Under the pieces are notes generated by a model, which saw only the letters and a list, made by a program, of their open reading frames with translations, was not told the DNA's origin and ran no database searches. DNA of 64,000 nt. Origin: Desulfobulbaceae bacterium. Its GTDB lineage: Bacteria > Desulfobacterota > Desulfobulbia > Desulfobulbales > SURF-16. The stretch lies in assembly GCA_020444175.1 (NCBI GenBank), contig JAHLLM010000028.1, positions 1-64,000 of the forward strand, read 5' to 3'. A program made the position numbers and the translations under genes. Positions 51,205-61,226 of the stretch are shown here, in pieces; position 1 is the first letter of the stretch, and every line of letters starts with the position of its first letter.

Positions 51205-52254
51205 ATGTTCGCTTATATTTTACGCCGCATACTTCTCATGATCCCAACTCTTGTGGGAATCATGCTCATCACCTTTACGGTTACCCAGTTTGTTCCCGGC
51301 GGTCCTGTGGAAAGAATGATCGCCGACCTGCAAGGGGCTTCCAAAGGGGGCGAGGTCAGCATGGGGGCCGCCAATATTTATCAAGGCAGTCAGGGACTTG
51401 ACCAGGAACGCCTCAATCAGATCAAGGCGATGTACGGCTTTGACAAACCTCCAGTGCAGAGATTTCTCACCATGATGGCGAGTTACCTGGTCTTTGATTT
51501 CGGTGACTCGTACTACCACCACCAGACTGTTGTTGATCTTGTCATATCAAAGCTCCCGGTATCCATGTCGCTCGGGCTCTGGTCCTTTATCATTGTTTAT
51601 GGAGTCTGCATTCCACTTGGCATCAAAAAAGCGGTAAGGGATGGTTCGCGGTTTGATGTTTTTTCAAGTACCATGATTCTTGTGGGCTATGCAATTCCCG
51701 GTTTCGTGTTGGCAATTTTGCTGATCGTTCTTTTTGGGGGGGGGAGCTTCTGGAACATCTTTCCCTTGCGGGGACTGGTCTCTGACAACTGGTCGGAAAT
51801 GAGTCTGATCAGTAAAATACTTGACTATCTCTGGCACATGGTTTTACCCATTACGTCGAGTGCGGTGGGGAGTCTGGCCGTTATGACCCTGCTGACCAAA
51901 AACAGTTTTCTGGAAGAGATAAGAAAGCAATATGTTATCACGGCCAGGGCCAAAGGCTTAAGCGAAAATACCGTACTTTACCGACACATATTCAGGAATG
52001 CCATTATCCCGATCATTACAGGCTTTCCCGGTTCTTTTATTACGGCATTCTTTACGGGCAGCCTCCTGATAGAAACCATCTTCTCCCTGGACGGCATGGG
52101 GCTCTTGGCCTATGAATCAATTCTGAACCGCGATTATCCGGTGGTTCTCGGCACCCTCTACTTTTTTACCATCATCGGGCTTCTATCGCGGCTCCTTTCC
52201 GATCTCAGTTATGTTGTTGTTGATCCGAGAATCACCTTTGACAGTGTGGAGTAA
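51205..52254 (+). CDS. yejB: YejB-like ABC transporter permease
   Basis: This 349-residue inner-membrane permease has six helices. It opens with MFAYILRRILLMIPTLVGIM and carries the EAA-type coupling loop QYVITARAKGLSENTVLYRH near residue 236. AKGLSE lies at its centre. The end DLSYVVVDPRITFDSVE is typical of YejB. The bases directly before its ATG belong to the inserted element, and no Shine-Dalgarno sequence is visible. The partner genes yejE and yejF are not here: the next gene is convergent. The transporter is incomplete unless they lie elsewhere. Confidence 0.87.
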   Translation: MFAYILRRILLMIPTLVGIMLITFTVTQFVPGGPVERMIADLQGASKGGEVSMGAANIYQGSQGLDQERLNQIKAMYGFDKPPVQRFLTMMASYLVFDFGDSYYHHQTVVDLVISKLPVSMSLGLWSFIIVYGVCIPLGIKKAVRDGSRFDVFSSTMILVGYAIPGFVLAILLIVLFGGGSFWNIFPLRGLVSDNWSEMSLISKILDYLWHMVLPITSSAVGSLAVMTLLTKNSFLEEIRKQYVITARAKGLSENTVLYRHIFRNAIIPIITGFPGSFITAFFTGSLLIETIFSLDGMGLLAYESILNRDYPVVLGTLYFFTIIGLLSRLLSDLSYVVVDPRITFDSVE

Positions 52255-52277
52255 AACGATTAACAACCTCTATTTCA

Positions 52278-53852
52278 TCAAAAAAGGCCGTCAACTTTCT
52301 CTTTTAAAACCTCTTTGGTAAAGGGTTTTGTTATGAAATCCGTCACACCTGCCTCTCTGGCAAGGTCAGTCTGAGATTTCTCAGACTCGGTACTGGCCAT
52401 AAGGATAGGTATGTCGAGCTGCAGTGTATTGCGCACCTCACGTACAAGCTCAATGCCATCCATGTTGGGCATATTGAGATCGGTAATGAGAAGATCAAAC
52501 TCCTCACCTGATTTCAGCAGGTTAAGGGCCTGCAGGCCATCTTCCGCCGTAGTCAGACTGACATTCATTTCAGCAGTTGCCGATGTATAGAAAAAGATCA
52601 TCGCCTTGGAATCATCAGCTGCGAGTATGCGCTTATCTCCGGAGGCGCCTTCACTCATTTCAAGCTTCTTCAGCGCCTCGCCGGCCTGCTCCCCTTCAAG
52701 TGAGGCCAGAATTTCTTTAAAAAATTCCATTGATTCAGTATTGCGGCTGGCAACAAGGATATCCATTAACTCATCGAGATAATTCCCGTCCTGACAGACA
52801 ACGCCGAACAGCTTGCCGGCTCTTGTGGTGACAAGGGCGGATAAAATCCTTTTCTTTTGATCTGCATCCTTGCCCAGGGTGTCAATAAGCATCTTGGCAA
52901 CCCCGGGATTAAAAATATCATTTAACGCAGTCATAACGGCTACGAGAATCATCTCATCCGTTTCAGATAAGCCGTCACAAAGCCCGACAACACTCCTCAT
53001 GGAGGGAATACGTCCAAGTGCTTCATATGCAGCAAATTTAAGATTAGCCTCTAAACTGTCGGCACCATCCAGCAGCTCGGTTAGAATATCAGCGCCAACT
53101 TTGTCACCGATAAGACCAATGACATTGGCAGCCATAATTTTCTCATCCTTGTCGCCTTCCCCCAAGACCTTCTGAAGTGTCGGGAGTGCTTCTTTCCCTA
53201 CATGGATAAGCTGTTCATGGACTATCTTTCGAATAGTTGGATTTTCATTATGAATATGCGAAGTAAGAAAAGATATAGCTTTTTCATCTGTAAACTTTCC
53301 AAGTTTTGTTAAGGCAAGACCGATGCCGAGAACATTATCCCCTGTTGCGCAGGCGGATGTTATATAATCACATAAAGAGTCACGGCCTGGTTCACCGCTG
53401 TTTGATGCTTTTTCCATTGCAAGGCCTGCAACTGTAGCATCTTCATGTTTCATGTATGGTAAAAGAACATCAAAGAGAGCAGGATCATCGAGCCTTGATA
53501 AAGCTCGAACTACTTCAGTGAGGAATTCAATATCACCAGAACAGGATTCAAGCATTTTTTTTAACGGATCAAGGGCGGCTGAAACACCGTTTTCTCCAGC
53601 AGCCTTGATACAGAGAAGCTTTACCCTTAAGGCTTCATGATTGAAACCTGCAAGAATCTGAGCGTGATCATCCCTCAGCAAACTGATGAGAGCATGATAA
53701 ACCATCTCATCAACAGCTGTATCCGGCAAGGGAGAGGAGTAGATATCAAAAAGAGCGGATATAGCCTGCCCCTGGCCGCTTTCACGGATTTCGTCCAGGA
53801 TCATAATCTGCTCAATCATATTCTTGTCTTGAAAATTCTGAAGTGTATCCAT
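52278..53852 (-). CDS. HEAT-repeat protein with C-terminal receiver domain
   Basis: I start at the ATG at 53852, with GAGG 6 bases upstream, giving 524 residues. Residues 1-390 are alpha-helical repeats of HEAT type (DPLKKMLESCSGDIEFLTEV, ADILTELLDGADSLEANLKF). Residues 405-524 are a CheY-like receiver (ILAADDSKAMIFFYTS, LLITDLNMPNMDGIELV with the phospho-acceptor Asp, then DFITKPFTKEVL with the conserved Lys). It is the last gene of the che operon, 19 bases after cheB. A scaffold that changes partners on phosphorylation by CheA is a reasonable guess. Confidence 0.76.
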   Translation of the reverse strand: MDTLQNFQDKNMIEQIMILDEIRESGQGQAISALFDIYSSPLPDTAVDEMVYHALISLLRDDHAQILAGFNHEALRVKLLCIKAAGENGVSAALDPLKKMLESCSGDIEFLTEVVRALSRLDDPALFDVLLPYMKHEDATVAGLAMEKASNSGEPGRDSLCDYITSACATGDNVLGIGLALTKLGKFTDEKAISFLTSHIHNENPTIRKIVHEQLIHVGKEALPTLQKVLGEGDKDEKIMAANVIGLIGDKVGADILTELLDGADSLEANLKFAAYEALGRIPSMRSVVGLCDGLSETDEMILVAVMTALNDIFNPGVAKMLIDTLGKDADQKKRILSALVTTRAGKLFGVVCQDGNYLDELMDILVASRNTESMEFFKEILASLEGEQAGEALKKLEMSEGASGDKRILAADDSKAMIFFYTSATAEMNVSLTTAEDGLQALNLLKSGEEFDLLITDLNMPNMDGIELVREVRNTLQLDIPILMASTESEKSQTDLAREAGVTDFITKPFTKEVLKEKVDGLF

Positions 53853-53871
53853 AAGTATCCTCAAAGAAATT

Positions 53872-54945
53872 TTAACTTCTACAGGAAGTAATTTTTGCTG
53901 CCAGATCGGACAGGGGAACTATCTCATCCACTGCTCCCAACTTAATCGCCACCTGTGGCATACCGAACACCACACAGCTTTTTTCATCCTGGGCAAAAGT
54001 CTTTGCCCCGGCCTGTTTCATCTCCAAAAGGCCTTTGGCCCCGTCATCCCCCATACCGGTCATAATAATGCCTGTGGCATTTTTTCCAGCATATCGGGCT
54101 GTTGAACGGAACAAAACATCCACAGACGGCCTGTGTCGACAGACCAGGGGACCATCTTTTACCTCAACGAAATATCGAGCACCACTTCTCTGTAACAATG
54201 TATGCCTGTTGCCAGGCGCTATCAAGGCCTGACCACGTAAAACAGTATCACCATTTTCCGCCTCTTTGACCCGAATCTGGCAAAGCCCATCCAGTCTTTT
54301 GGCAAAAGCTTTGGTAAATCCTTCAGGCATATGCTGTACAACCACTATTCCCGGCACATCGCGGGGCAGGTTCATTAAAACATTTTTCAGGGCCTCGGTA
54401 CCTCCTGTTGAGGCACCTATGGAAATGACCCTTTCCGTGGTCTTTACCATGGCCGCTTTTTTAGCTGGAGGAATCACGGCATCTGCTGTTAATTTTTTCC
54501 TTGGATTATAGGACGATTTCGTAAAAGTACGTTTTTTTACCGTCACCCTTGCTGCAGCCTTGACACTGTCGCAAATTCGTATTCTCGATTCCTCAATAAA
54601 TTGACGAGCACCCATCTTCGGCTTCGTGATGATATCCACCGCCCCGTATTCCAAGGCTCTAATGGTTGTCTCTTCGCCCTTTTCAGTCAGGCTTGAACAC
54701 ATGACAACAGGAATTGGATGCTGACTCATAAGTTTTTTCAGAAAGGTCAGTCCGTCCATTCTCGGCATCTCCACGTCAAGCGTGATGACATCAGGGCACT
54801 CTTTTTCTATTCTGTCAGCAGCCACAAAAGGATCACTGGCAGGATTCATTATTTCAAAAACAGGATCGGATTGAAAAACCTCACTCAGTGCCTTTCGAAC
54901 AACTGCGGAATCATCAATGATCAGGACTTTTATCTTTCTGCCCAT
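53872..54945 (-). CDS. cheB: CheB protein-glutamate methylesterase/deamidase
   Basis: This 357-residue protein has an N-terminal receiver ([11 protein letters not shown], then [10 protein letters not shown] with phospho-acceptor D57) and a C-terminal methylesterase. The catalytic triad is visible: S179 in [14 protein letters not shown]205 in [13 protein letters not shown] and D300 in [12 protein letters not shown]. It removes methyl groups from the MCP and deamidates glutamine. The phosphorylated form is activated by CheA. It lies between cheD and the HEAT-receiver gene. Confidence 0.95.
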   Translation of the reverse strand: MGRKIKVLIIDDSAVVRKALSEVFQSDPVFEIMNPASDPFVAADRIEKECPDVITLDVEMPRMDGLTFLKKLMSQHPIPVVMCSSLTEKGEETTIRALEYGAVDIITKPKMGARQFIEESRIRICDSVKAAARVTVKKRTFTKSSYNPRKKLTADAVIPPAKKAAMVKTTERVISIGASTGGTEALKNVLMNLPRDVPGIVVVQHMPEGFTKAFAKRLDGLCQIRVKEAENGDTVLRGQALIAPGNRHTLLQRSGARYFVEVKDGPLVCRHRPSVDVLFRSTARYAGKNATGIIMTGMGDDGAKGLLEMKQAGAKTFAQDEKSCVVFGMPQVAIKLGAVDEIVPLSDLAAKITSCRS

Positions 54946-55006
54946 TATCTACGCAAACCTCTCTTTAAAAACATGCTGGCTTTTACCTTATTTTACCTTG
55001 CAAACA

Positions 55007-55489
55007 TTATAAACGACCAAGGTAAACATCCCCTGTACCGGAATGAAAATGCAGCTTATATCCTTTGTGTCCACCAACGCATTCGGCAACCAGCGGAATT
55101 TCAAGCTTTCTCAAAACGTTCCTTGCCATTTCTATATTTGCAGGACCAACAAGTAATGCCGAGGTTGAAGTCCTTTTTATGCGTGAAACAGCGCCTCCGA
55201 AAAGTTTCGCCTTCATTCCCTTCAGAGGCAGGCCTATGTCCTGAAACTTCTGCATCATTCGGGGAAGAGTGCTGTCAACGTAGCGATAAATGCTTTCATT
55301 GCCATCAACACCGGAAGGAAGAAGACAATGACACATTGCACCTGCTGAATATTTCGAATGAAAAAGACACACTGTGACGCAGGAGCCGAGAATAGTCGTC
55401 ACCACTGTCGGCACCCTGGAGACAAAGAGCTCTCCGGGCTGCAACCACACATGAGGCAAATTTCTCATCAACTTTTTTACTTCTTGCAT
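55007..55489 (-). CDS. cheD: CheD chemoreceptor glutamine deamidase
   Basis: This 160-residue protein has the catalytic Cys in TTILGSCVTVCLFHSKYSAG near residue 36, His in MCHCLLPSG, and the Thr nearby (VVTTILG), as known for CheD. It deamidates receptor glutamines to glutamates and can be controlled by CheC or CheY. The start at 55489 overlaps cheR by 13 bases; an ATG at 55468 would remove the overlap. The order cheR-cheD-cheB suggests one receptor-modification module. Confidence 0.93.
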   Translation of the reverse strand: MQEVKKLMRNLPHVWLQPGELFVSRVPTVVTTILGSCVTVCLFHSKYSAGAMCHCLLPSGVDGNESIYRYVDSTLPRMMQKFQDIGLPLKGMKAKLFGGAVSRIKRTSTSALLVGPANIEMARNVLRKLEIPLVAECVGGHKGYKLHFHSGTGDVYLGRL

Positions 55490-56349
55490 TGATAAACAGA
55501 GGATTCGATTTTAACAAATTTTTTCTCCATTCCCTGAAGATTCTCAGCATGTCCAAGAAACAGAAAGCCATCCGGTTTTAAGTTATTATGGAATTTTTGA
55601 AATAATTTTATCTGGGTTTGTCGATCAAAATAAATAATCACATTTCTACAAAAGATAATATCAAAGTCCATCTTGAAATTAAATTTTTTATCCATAAGAT
55701 TTAATCGCTGAAATGTAATCTTTTGTCGAAGTTCCGGCACCACACGATGCAGACCCGACCTTTGTCCTTTTCCTCTCATAAAATATTTAAATTTCAAATT
55801 TTTCGGGACAGTTTCCAGAAGCTCATCTTCATAAATGCCCTGCCTGGCACGACTTAACACCTGACTATTTATATCTGTTGCAATAATAGAATAGCTGAAC
55901 CAGGGGTTAAGCTTTTCATATTCAGCCAGAACGATGGAAAGAGTGTATGGTTCTTCTCCGCTGGAACACCCAGCACTCCATACTCGCAGATTTGCACTGT
56001 TTTTGCTGCGTTGTTCATAGTATAAACGAGGCAAAAGCGTCCGCGACATATAATCGAAATGTTGCCTTTCCCGAAAAAAATTTGTCTTATTGGTACTGAC
56101 TGCATCAATAAGATGGCCCCATTCCCGCTCCTCCCCCTCTTCACTTAAGACAAAATCTATATATGACTTGAAAGACCCTAAGCCGCAGGCTTTAACACGC
56201 CTTCTCAACCTGGAGGAAAGCATGGTTTTTTTGGAGGCAGGAAGATTTATACCCCAATTTTCATAAATAAATGCGCTCAGCTTGCGGAAATCTCTGTCCG
56301 CAAGCAAAGAAGCATTTAAACTTTTGCCCCAGTCTTCAGGCACAATCAT
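55477..56349 (-). CDS. cheR: CheR MCP methyltransferase
   Basis: This 290-residue protein has an N-terminal all-alpha domain (FRKLSAFIYENWGINLPASK) and a SAM-binding domain with VWSAGCSSGEEPYTLSIVLA near residue 124, ATDINSQVLSRARQGIY near residue 156 and FCRNVIIYFDRQTQIKLF. It methylates receptor glutamates. The ATG at 56349 has AGAGG directly adjacent, whereas a GTG two codons on (56343) has it at 6 bases, so the true start may be that GTG. Confidence 0.94.
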   Translation of the reverse strand: MIVPEDWGKSLNASLLADRDFRKLSAFIYENWGINLPASKKTMLSSRLRRRVKACGLGSFKSYIDFVLSEEGEEREWGHLIDAVSTNKTNFFRERQHFDYMSRTLLPRLYYEQRSKNSANLRVWSAGCSSGEEPYTLSIVLAEYEKLNPWFSYSIIATDINSQVLSRARQGIYEDELLETVPKNLKFKYFMRGKGQRSGLHRVVPELRQKITFQRLNLMDKKFNFKMDFDIIFCRNVIIYFDRQTQIKLFQKFHNNLKPDGFLFLGHAENLQGMEKKFVKIESSVYQCKK

Positions 56350-56362
56350 CCTCTTTTGTTAC

Positions 56363-58435
56363 TCATGTACAGCTTTCTGTTTCCTCAAGCTGGGCGGATT
56401 TTGCCAGTGCCTGGGTGTCTATGATCAAAGCAACCTCACCATTCCCAAGAATTGTCGAACCTGATAAACCGGTGGCATTGCGATATACCCAGCCAAGCGA
56501 TTTTATGACAGTCTGATGACCGCCGATCACATCATCAACGACAAGCCCGATCTGTTCATTTCTCAACCTGACAACAACCATTTGCTCCCTTTCCGGTTTT
56601 TTTCCTGGTATAGCAAAAAAATCGCGCAGCCTGACGTAAGGTATCAAATGCTCCCGTACCTCGAAAACGCGGCGCTCTTTAAAACGGGCAATATCTTTTC
56701 CCGTCAGTTCGAAACATTCCTCAACCTCAGAAAGGGGAAGAACAAAATGCGTATCTCGTGTGCGGACCAGGAGACCATCAATAATTGCAAGGGTAAGAGG
56801 AAGGGTAATTGTAACCGTGGTGCCGCTGCCTTTTTCACTGTCAACATGCACAGAGCCACGCAGTTTCTCAATAGCACTTTTTACAACATCCATACCTACG
56901 CCACGACCGGAAACGCTGCTCACCTCTTTGGCAGTGGAAACACCTGCAGCAAAAATAAGATCAAAGATCTCCTGCTTGCTGAGTTCTTCATCTCCTTTGA
57001 GTATTCCCTTTTCAATGGATTTTTTCCGAATGGACTCTGCATCGAGCCCTTTGCCGTCGTCAATTATGGAGATAACGACGTTGGCACCGGTGTGCGTTGC
57101 AGACAAACGCAGTGTCCCTGTCGAATCCTTACCACTTTTGTTTCTGATATCTGGTTTTTCAATACCGTGATCAATTGAGTTCCTGATCAGATGGATAAGG
57201 GGATCATTCAACTGCTCAATAACTGTTTTATCAAGCTCCGTGTCTTCGCCTTCCGTAACCATTTCCACTTCTTTGCCGAGTTCTGCTGAAAGATCACGAA
57301 CAAGACGCTTAAATCGGGTAAAGGTAGTGCCGATTGGCAGCATTCTGATATTTAAAACCAGATCGCGCAGTTCGGCGGTGAGGTGTTCAATTTGCTCAAC
57401 TGGCTCCATAAACTCAACTTGCTGGGAAACCGTGGCAACATCCGTCAATCTGGCCTGAGTCACGACAAGTTCGCCGACAAGGTTGATCAGGGAATCAAGT
57501 TTATCTGCGGCAACCCTGATGCTTTCAGCAGATTTCAGCTTCTGAAATTCTGCTCTTTTGCTTGTTTTCTCAGGAGCTTGAGTTTTTTTACTTTTTGGAG
57601 TCGGAGGTATCTCTTTTGCGGTTTGAACCGGCGGAGTTTCTTTTCCATCAGCCTTGCCGGTATCTGATGCGCCTATCTCCTGGGCGATCTGTTGATGGCT
57701 TTTTCCACTCTCCTGTTCCTCAATCTCCAGTTTTGAGCTTGACTCGGCAAAGATAAAAACATCTCTTATTACATTAAAATCACCTGCAGCACTGACAAGA
57801 ATTTTCCAGTCGGGCCTATCGAGACTCTCCTTATTCCTTGGTCCTTCTCTAAGAAAAGTAACTTCACCAAGCGCATCGATATCTTTCAGAATCTGCTCAA
57901 TATCCCCACCCTCTTCAAAAAAAGCCGGTTGAGGGCAAAAATCGATGAGATAATGCTGCAATGAAGCAGTATCCTCACTATCCGTTGACACAGTTTTCTT
58001 TTCAGCCTCAGCCTCCTCTTCCGGAACAGGTTCAGCGTCTTTCGTTTCTCCTTCACCACTTGTCAGCAAGGCGAGCTCATTAATAATAGAGTTTCCCCTT
58101 TCAGTGTCAGGCTCATCACCTCCTGAGGCTGCATCAAGAAGCATCTTGATAAAATCACGGGACTCAAGGACAAGGCTTATAAGCTCACTGCTGACAGGAA
58201 CAGCCCCATCCCGCACACGGTCTAAGACGGTTTCGACATGATGCGTAAAATCAGCAATTCGGTCAAAACCGAACATGGCTGCCGACCCTTTAATAGTGTG
58301 CATGCTGCGGAAAACCTTTCCAACAAGTTTCAGATCTCCCGGAGATTCCTCTAATTCGAGGAGTGCCCCTTCAAGATCCTCAAGGAGCTCCATAGCCTCT
58401 TCCTGGAAAACTGCAAAAAAATCTGTTTCTGCCAT
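56363..58435 (-). CDS. cheA: CheA sensor histidine kinase
   Basis: This 690-residue kinase has an N-terminal Hpt domain with phospho-acceptor His46 in RSMHTIKGSAAMFGF. A ferredoxin-like P2-type region follows (LQHYLIDFCPQPAFFEEGGD near residue 150). A dimerisation helix leads to the P4 ATPase (HLIRNSIDHGIEKPDIRNKS, DDGKGLDAESIRKKS, GRGVGMDVVKSAI) and a C-terminal CheW-like P5 domain. It phosphorylates CheB and the receiver proteins. It is the classical CheA of the operon, whereas the 771-residue kinase encoded further upstream is a hybrid. Confidence 0.95.
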   Translation of the reverse strand: MAETDFFAVFQEEAMELLEDLEGALLELEESPGDLKLVGKVFRSMHTIKGSAAMFGFDRIADFTHHVETVLDRVRDGAVPVSSELISLVLESRDFIKMLLDAASGGDEPDTERGNSIINELALLTSGEGETKDAEPVPEEEAEAEKKTVSTDSEDTASLQHYLIDFCPQPAFFEEGGDIEQILKDIDALGEVTFLREGPRNKESLDRPDWKILVSAAGDFNVIRDVFIFAESSSKLEIEEQESGKSHQQIAQEIGASDTGKADGKETPPVQTAKEIPPTPKSKKTQAPEKTSKRAEFQKLKSAESIRVAADKLDSLINLVGELVVTQARLTDVATVSQQVEFMEPVEQIEHLTAELRDLVLNIRMLPIGTTFTRFKRLVRDLSAELGKEVEMVTEGEDTELDKTVIEQLNDPLIHLIRNSIDHGIEKPDIRNKSGKDSTGTLRLSATHTGANVVISIIDDGKGLDAESIRKKSIEKGILKGDEELSKQEIFDLIFAAGVSTAKEVSSVSGRGVGMDVVKSAIEKLRGSVHVDSEKGSGTTVTITLPLTLAIIDGLLVRTRDTHFVLPLSEVEECFELTGKDIARFKERRVFEVREHLIPYVRLRDFFAIPGKKPEREQMVVVRLRNEQIGLVVDDVIGGHQTVIKSLGWVYRNATGLSGSTILGNGEVALIIDTQALAKSAQLEETESCT

Positions 58436-58444
58436 TGAATTTTC

Positions 58445-58984
58445 CTATTCGGCTTGATGTTCTTCTGTCGCTACTATTTCTGGGGAAACTGCCCCAAGAG
58501 TTGCGTCACGCAGGGTTGCCTCACCTTCACTTGCCAGGATCTTGTCAATATCCAGCAGGATGAGAAATTTATCATCATGGCGTCCCATACCCTTAATAAA
58601 ATCCGTATTCAAATTGGTACCCATGCTTGGTACGGTTTCGATATTTGCCGGGTCAAGGTCAAGGACGGCTTGTACGGCATCGGTTAATACACCCATGAGA
58701 ACGGGTTCTGCATCTATCTCAACAGCTATCTCCATTATCATGATACACGTGTTAATTGTTTTAACAACAGGCTCCATGCCGAGTTTCAATCCCAGATCAA
58801 CAACCGGCACAACATTTCCACGCAGATTAATAACACCGCACAGATATTCGGGCATTCTGGGTATCCTGGTCAAGGTTGCTACGTCAAGTACCTCCCGAAC
58901 CTTAAATATTTCCACGGCAAAATCTTCATCCCGGAGGGTAAATGAAAGATACTGGCTACCTATGTTTTCATCCTGGATGTCCAT
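58445..58984 (-). CDS. cheW: CheW coupling protein
   Basis: This 179-residue SH3-like protein has QYLSFTLRDEDFAVEIFKVR, RIPRMPEYLCGVINLRGNVV and VPVVDLGLKLGM, the CheW core that bridges CheA and receptor. GGAG lies before the ATG. It is 10 bases from cheA and 14 bases from the MCP gene. Confidence 0.94.
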   Translation of the reverse strand: MDIQDENIGSQYLSFTLRDEDFAVEIFKVREVLDVATLTRIPRMPEYLCGVINLRGNVVPVVDLGLKLGMEPVVKTINTCIMIMEIAVEIDAEPVLMGVLTDAVQAVLDLDPANIETVPSMGTNLNTDFIKGMGRHDDKFLILLDIDKILASEGEATLRDATLGAVSPEIVATEEHQAE

Positions 58985-58998
58985 GTGATTCTCCTTTG

Positions 58999-61101
58999 TT
59001 AATATCTTTCAAAATCATCTTCAGAATCTGACAGGTGCAGTTTAACACCAGCGTCCTGTTCTTTTTTATCCGTAGGCTCTGACTTTGGTAATTCAAGGGA
59101 CGGGATCGACCTTTTCGGCGGCATTGAGTGGTTGTGGTGTTGTATTACTGATGTTGCATAGCCCTCGCCTGTTTTGAAAAATGAAATAGCAGTCATCAAT
59201 TCGTTTGATTGGGCATTCAGCTCTTCAGCAGAAGCGGACAGCTGCTCGGAGGCAGAACTGTTTTGCTGAATTACCTGATTGAGCTGTTCCACTGCCATGC
59301 AGTTTTCCTGCACACCTTTTGCCTGTTCAGCACTGGCGGCATCGATCTCTTCAACGAGATCAGCAGTCTTTTTAATCTGCGGCACCATTTCAAGGATCAC
59401 CTTACCTGCATTGGCCGCAATTTCCACACTGCTACCCGCTACACCCTTAATTTCCTGTGCTGCAGTCTGACTTCTTTCTGCAAGTTTGCGAACCTCAGCA
59501 GCAACAACGGCAAAACCTTTGCCATGCTCCCCGGCACGTGCTGCCTCAATAGCGGCATTGAGAGCAAGCAGGTTTGTCTGCCTGGAAATTTCTTCTATAA
59601 TTTCAATCTTTTCAGCAATGGTCTGCATGGCACTCTCTGTATCAGCCACGGCCTGACCGCCTCTCTCTGCATCCTGTGCTGCCTTTTTAGCAATGGCCGC
59701 TGTCTGCCGGGCACTGTCGGCACTCTGATCAACGGTACTTGTCATCTCTTCCATGGAAGAGGAAATCTCTTCAACCGTTGCAGCCTGTTCACTGGCTCCC
59801 TGGGATACGGTCTGGGAGGTTGCTCCAAGTTCGTTGCTGCCGGCGGCAACCTGGTTGGCAATTTCCCTGATTGTCATGACCGTGTTTTTGAGCCTGGCAA
59901 CCATTGATCGCATGGCTTGGGCAAGGTTACCGATCTCATCTTTACTCTCAAGACTGATTGTCGTCGTCAAGTCGCCTGCGGCAACCTCTTCGGCAAACTT
60001 GACCCCCATGTTAAGAGGATCGATAATGGAACGAGACACCTTATAAAGAAAAACAGCAAGTACTCCTGTGGCCAACAGGTATGTGAAAATAGCCATAAGA
60101 TTTGCGGTTGACATAACACCGGCAAGATCATCTTCTGCCTCTGTACGCTCTTCGGCCACGGAAACTTCAAATTCTTTCAGATTTTTCTCAAGGGCTTCGG
60201 CTGCTTCATCTAGGTTGTCATCAATATCTTCAAATGATTTTTCTATACGGGCGAGATCAACGGCACTTTTCTCGATAAGATCCTTCAGTTCAACACGAAC
60301 GCCTTTATCCAGATTTTCCACACCTTTGGCAACGTCAGAGGCCATCTGTTTTTCGATACCGCTTTCAGCAAAAGAGAAGAGCTCTTCAAGGGAAGAATGA
60401 AGATATTTCAAACTGTCATTGATGACAGTCATCCTCTCTTCGTCAATTTTGCCATGGTCCTTATCAATGAGTGAATCCATGGCAGCCAGCATGAGTTCAA
60501 GGTGAGCCACCCGCATATCATTGACATGCTCCATTACCACCGAGATGGCCTGGGCTTCTTTTGGTGTGGCTTTTTCGAGTCTGGCTCCGAGAGATTCATC
60601 AAATTTTGCCAGATTGCCGCCAACGGCATCTCCATATTCGTCAAGCACATCATCCATGTGATCAAAATCTTTTTCAATACGCTCAACCTCAGCTCCAGCT
60701 TGCTCGATCATCTGCACCAGATCTTTTTGAATAGCAATGGTAAGTTGCTCTATCTGCCCGGTCATATTCACAGCAAGCTGCTCTTCCAGTGTATTATCAG
60801 CAGCCTCTGTAATTACAGGAAGATTGGACTTCAGAAAAGAAGCGGACTTGTTAATAAGCTGCAGACGTTCTTTACTGACCGTACCTTCTCCCTTATCGAT
60901 AATGGCGTCCATGGCTGCCAGCATCAATTCTCCCTGAGCAGCCTCCATAGCCTTAATCGTTTCCAACTGACTGTTGCGCAACCGATTTAAATCCATGGCC
61001 TTATTTACAGACCTGTTGGAAAAAAACATCACTCCGAACAGAACTGTTAAGGCCAGAATAGATATGGCACCTGCTAATCCCAGTTTCCTAGCGATAGTCA
61101 T
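58999..61101 (-). CDS. Methyl-accepting chemotaxis protein with duplicated sensor module
   Basis: This 700-residue receptor has TM1 at residues 8-28 and TM2 at 334-355. The periplasmic part holds two similar helical modules, residues about 58-170 and 202-314. Both begin ELMLAAMD, then IDK and ER, and end with RIEK.F, D.LDE and NL..F. A HAMP domain follows ([20 protein letters not shown]), then the signalling hairpin tip [20 protein letters not shown] near residue 546. The C-terminus ends SEDDFERY and lacks the NWETF CheR tether. GGAGG precedes the ATG. It is the only receptor in the operon; its ligand is unknown. Confidence 0.92.
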   Translation of the reverse strand: MTIARKLGLAGAISILALTVLFGVMFFSNRSVNKAMDLNRLRNSQLETIKAMEAAQGELMLAAMDAIIDKGEGTVSKERLQLINKSASFLKSNLPVITEAADNTLEEQLAVNMTGQIEQLTIAIQKDLVQMIEQAGAEVERIEKDFDHMDDVLDEYGDAVGGNLAKFDESLGARLEKATPKEAQAISVVMEHVNDMRVAHLELMLAAMDSLIDKDHGKIDEERMTVINDSLKYLHSSLEELFSFAESGIEKQMASDVAKGVENLDKGVRVELKDLIEKSAVDLARIEKSFEDIDDNLDEAAEALEKNLKEFEVSVAEERTEAEDDLAGVMSTANLMAIFTYLLATGVLAVFLYKVSRSIIDPLNMGVKFAEEVAAGDLTTTISLESKDEIGNLAQAMRSMVARLKNTVMTIREIANQVAAGSNELGATSQTVSQGASEQAATVEEISSSMEEMTSTVDQSADSARQTAAIAKKAAQDAERGGQAVADTESAMQTIAEKIEIIEEISRQTNLLALNAAIEAARAGEHGKGFAVVAAEVRKLAERSQTAAQEIKGVAGSSVEIAANAGKVILEMVPQIKKTADLVEEIDAASAEQAKGVQENCMAVEQLNQVIQQNSSASEQLSASAEELNAQSNELMTAISFFKTGEGYATSVIQHHNHSMPPKRSIPSLELPKSEPTDKKEQDAGVKLHLSDSEDDFERY

Positions 61102-61226
61102 AGTTTCCCTCCTGATGACCGTTTGAGAATCTGCCTGATCAAGTATTTGATTTCACATTGTATTTAAAACCGACAAAGAAGTATTCTCTCTTCACTTCTG
61201 ACTCTTCAAACTTGTCATCTCACTCG

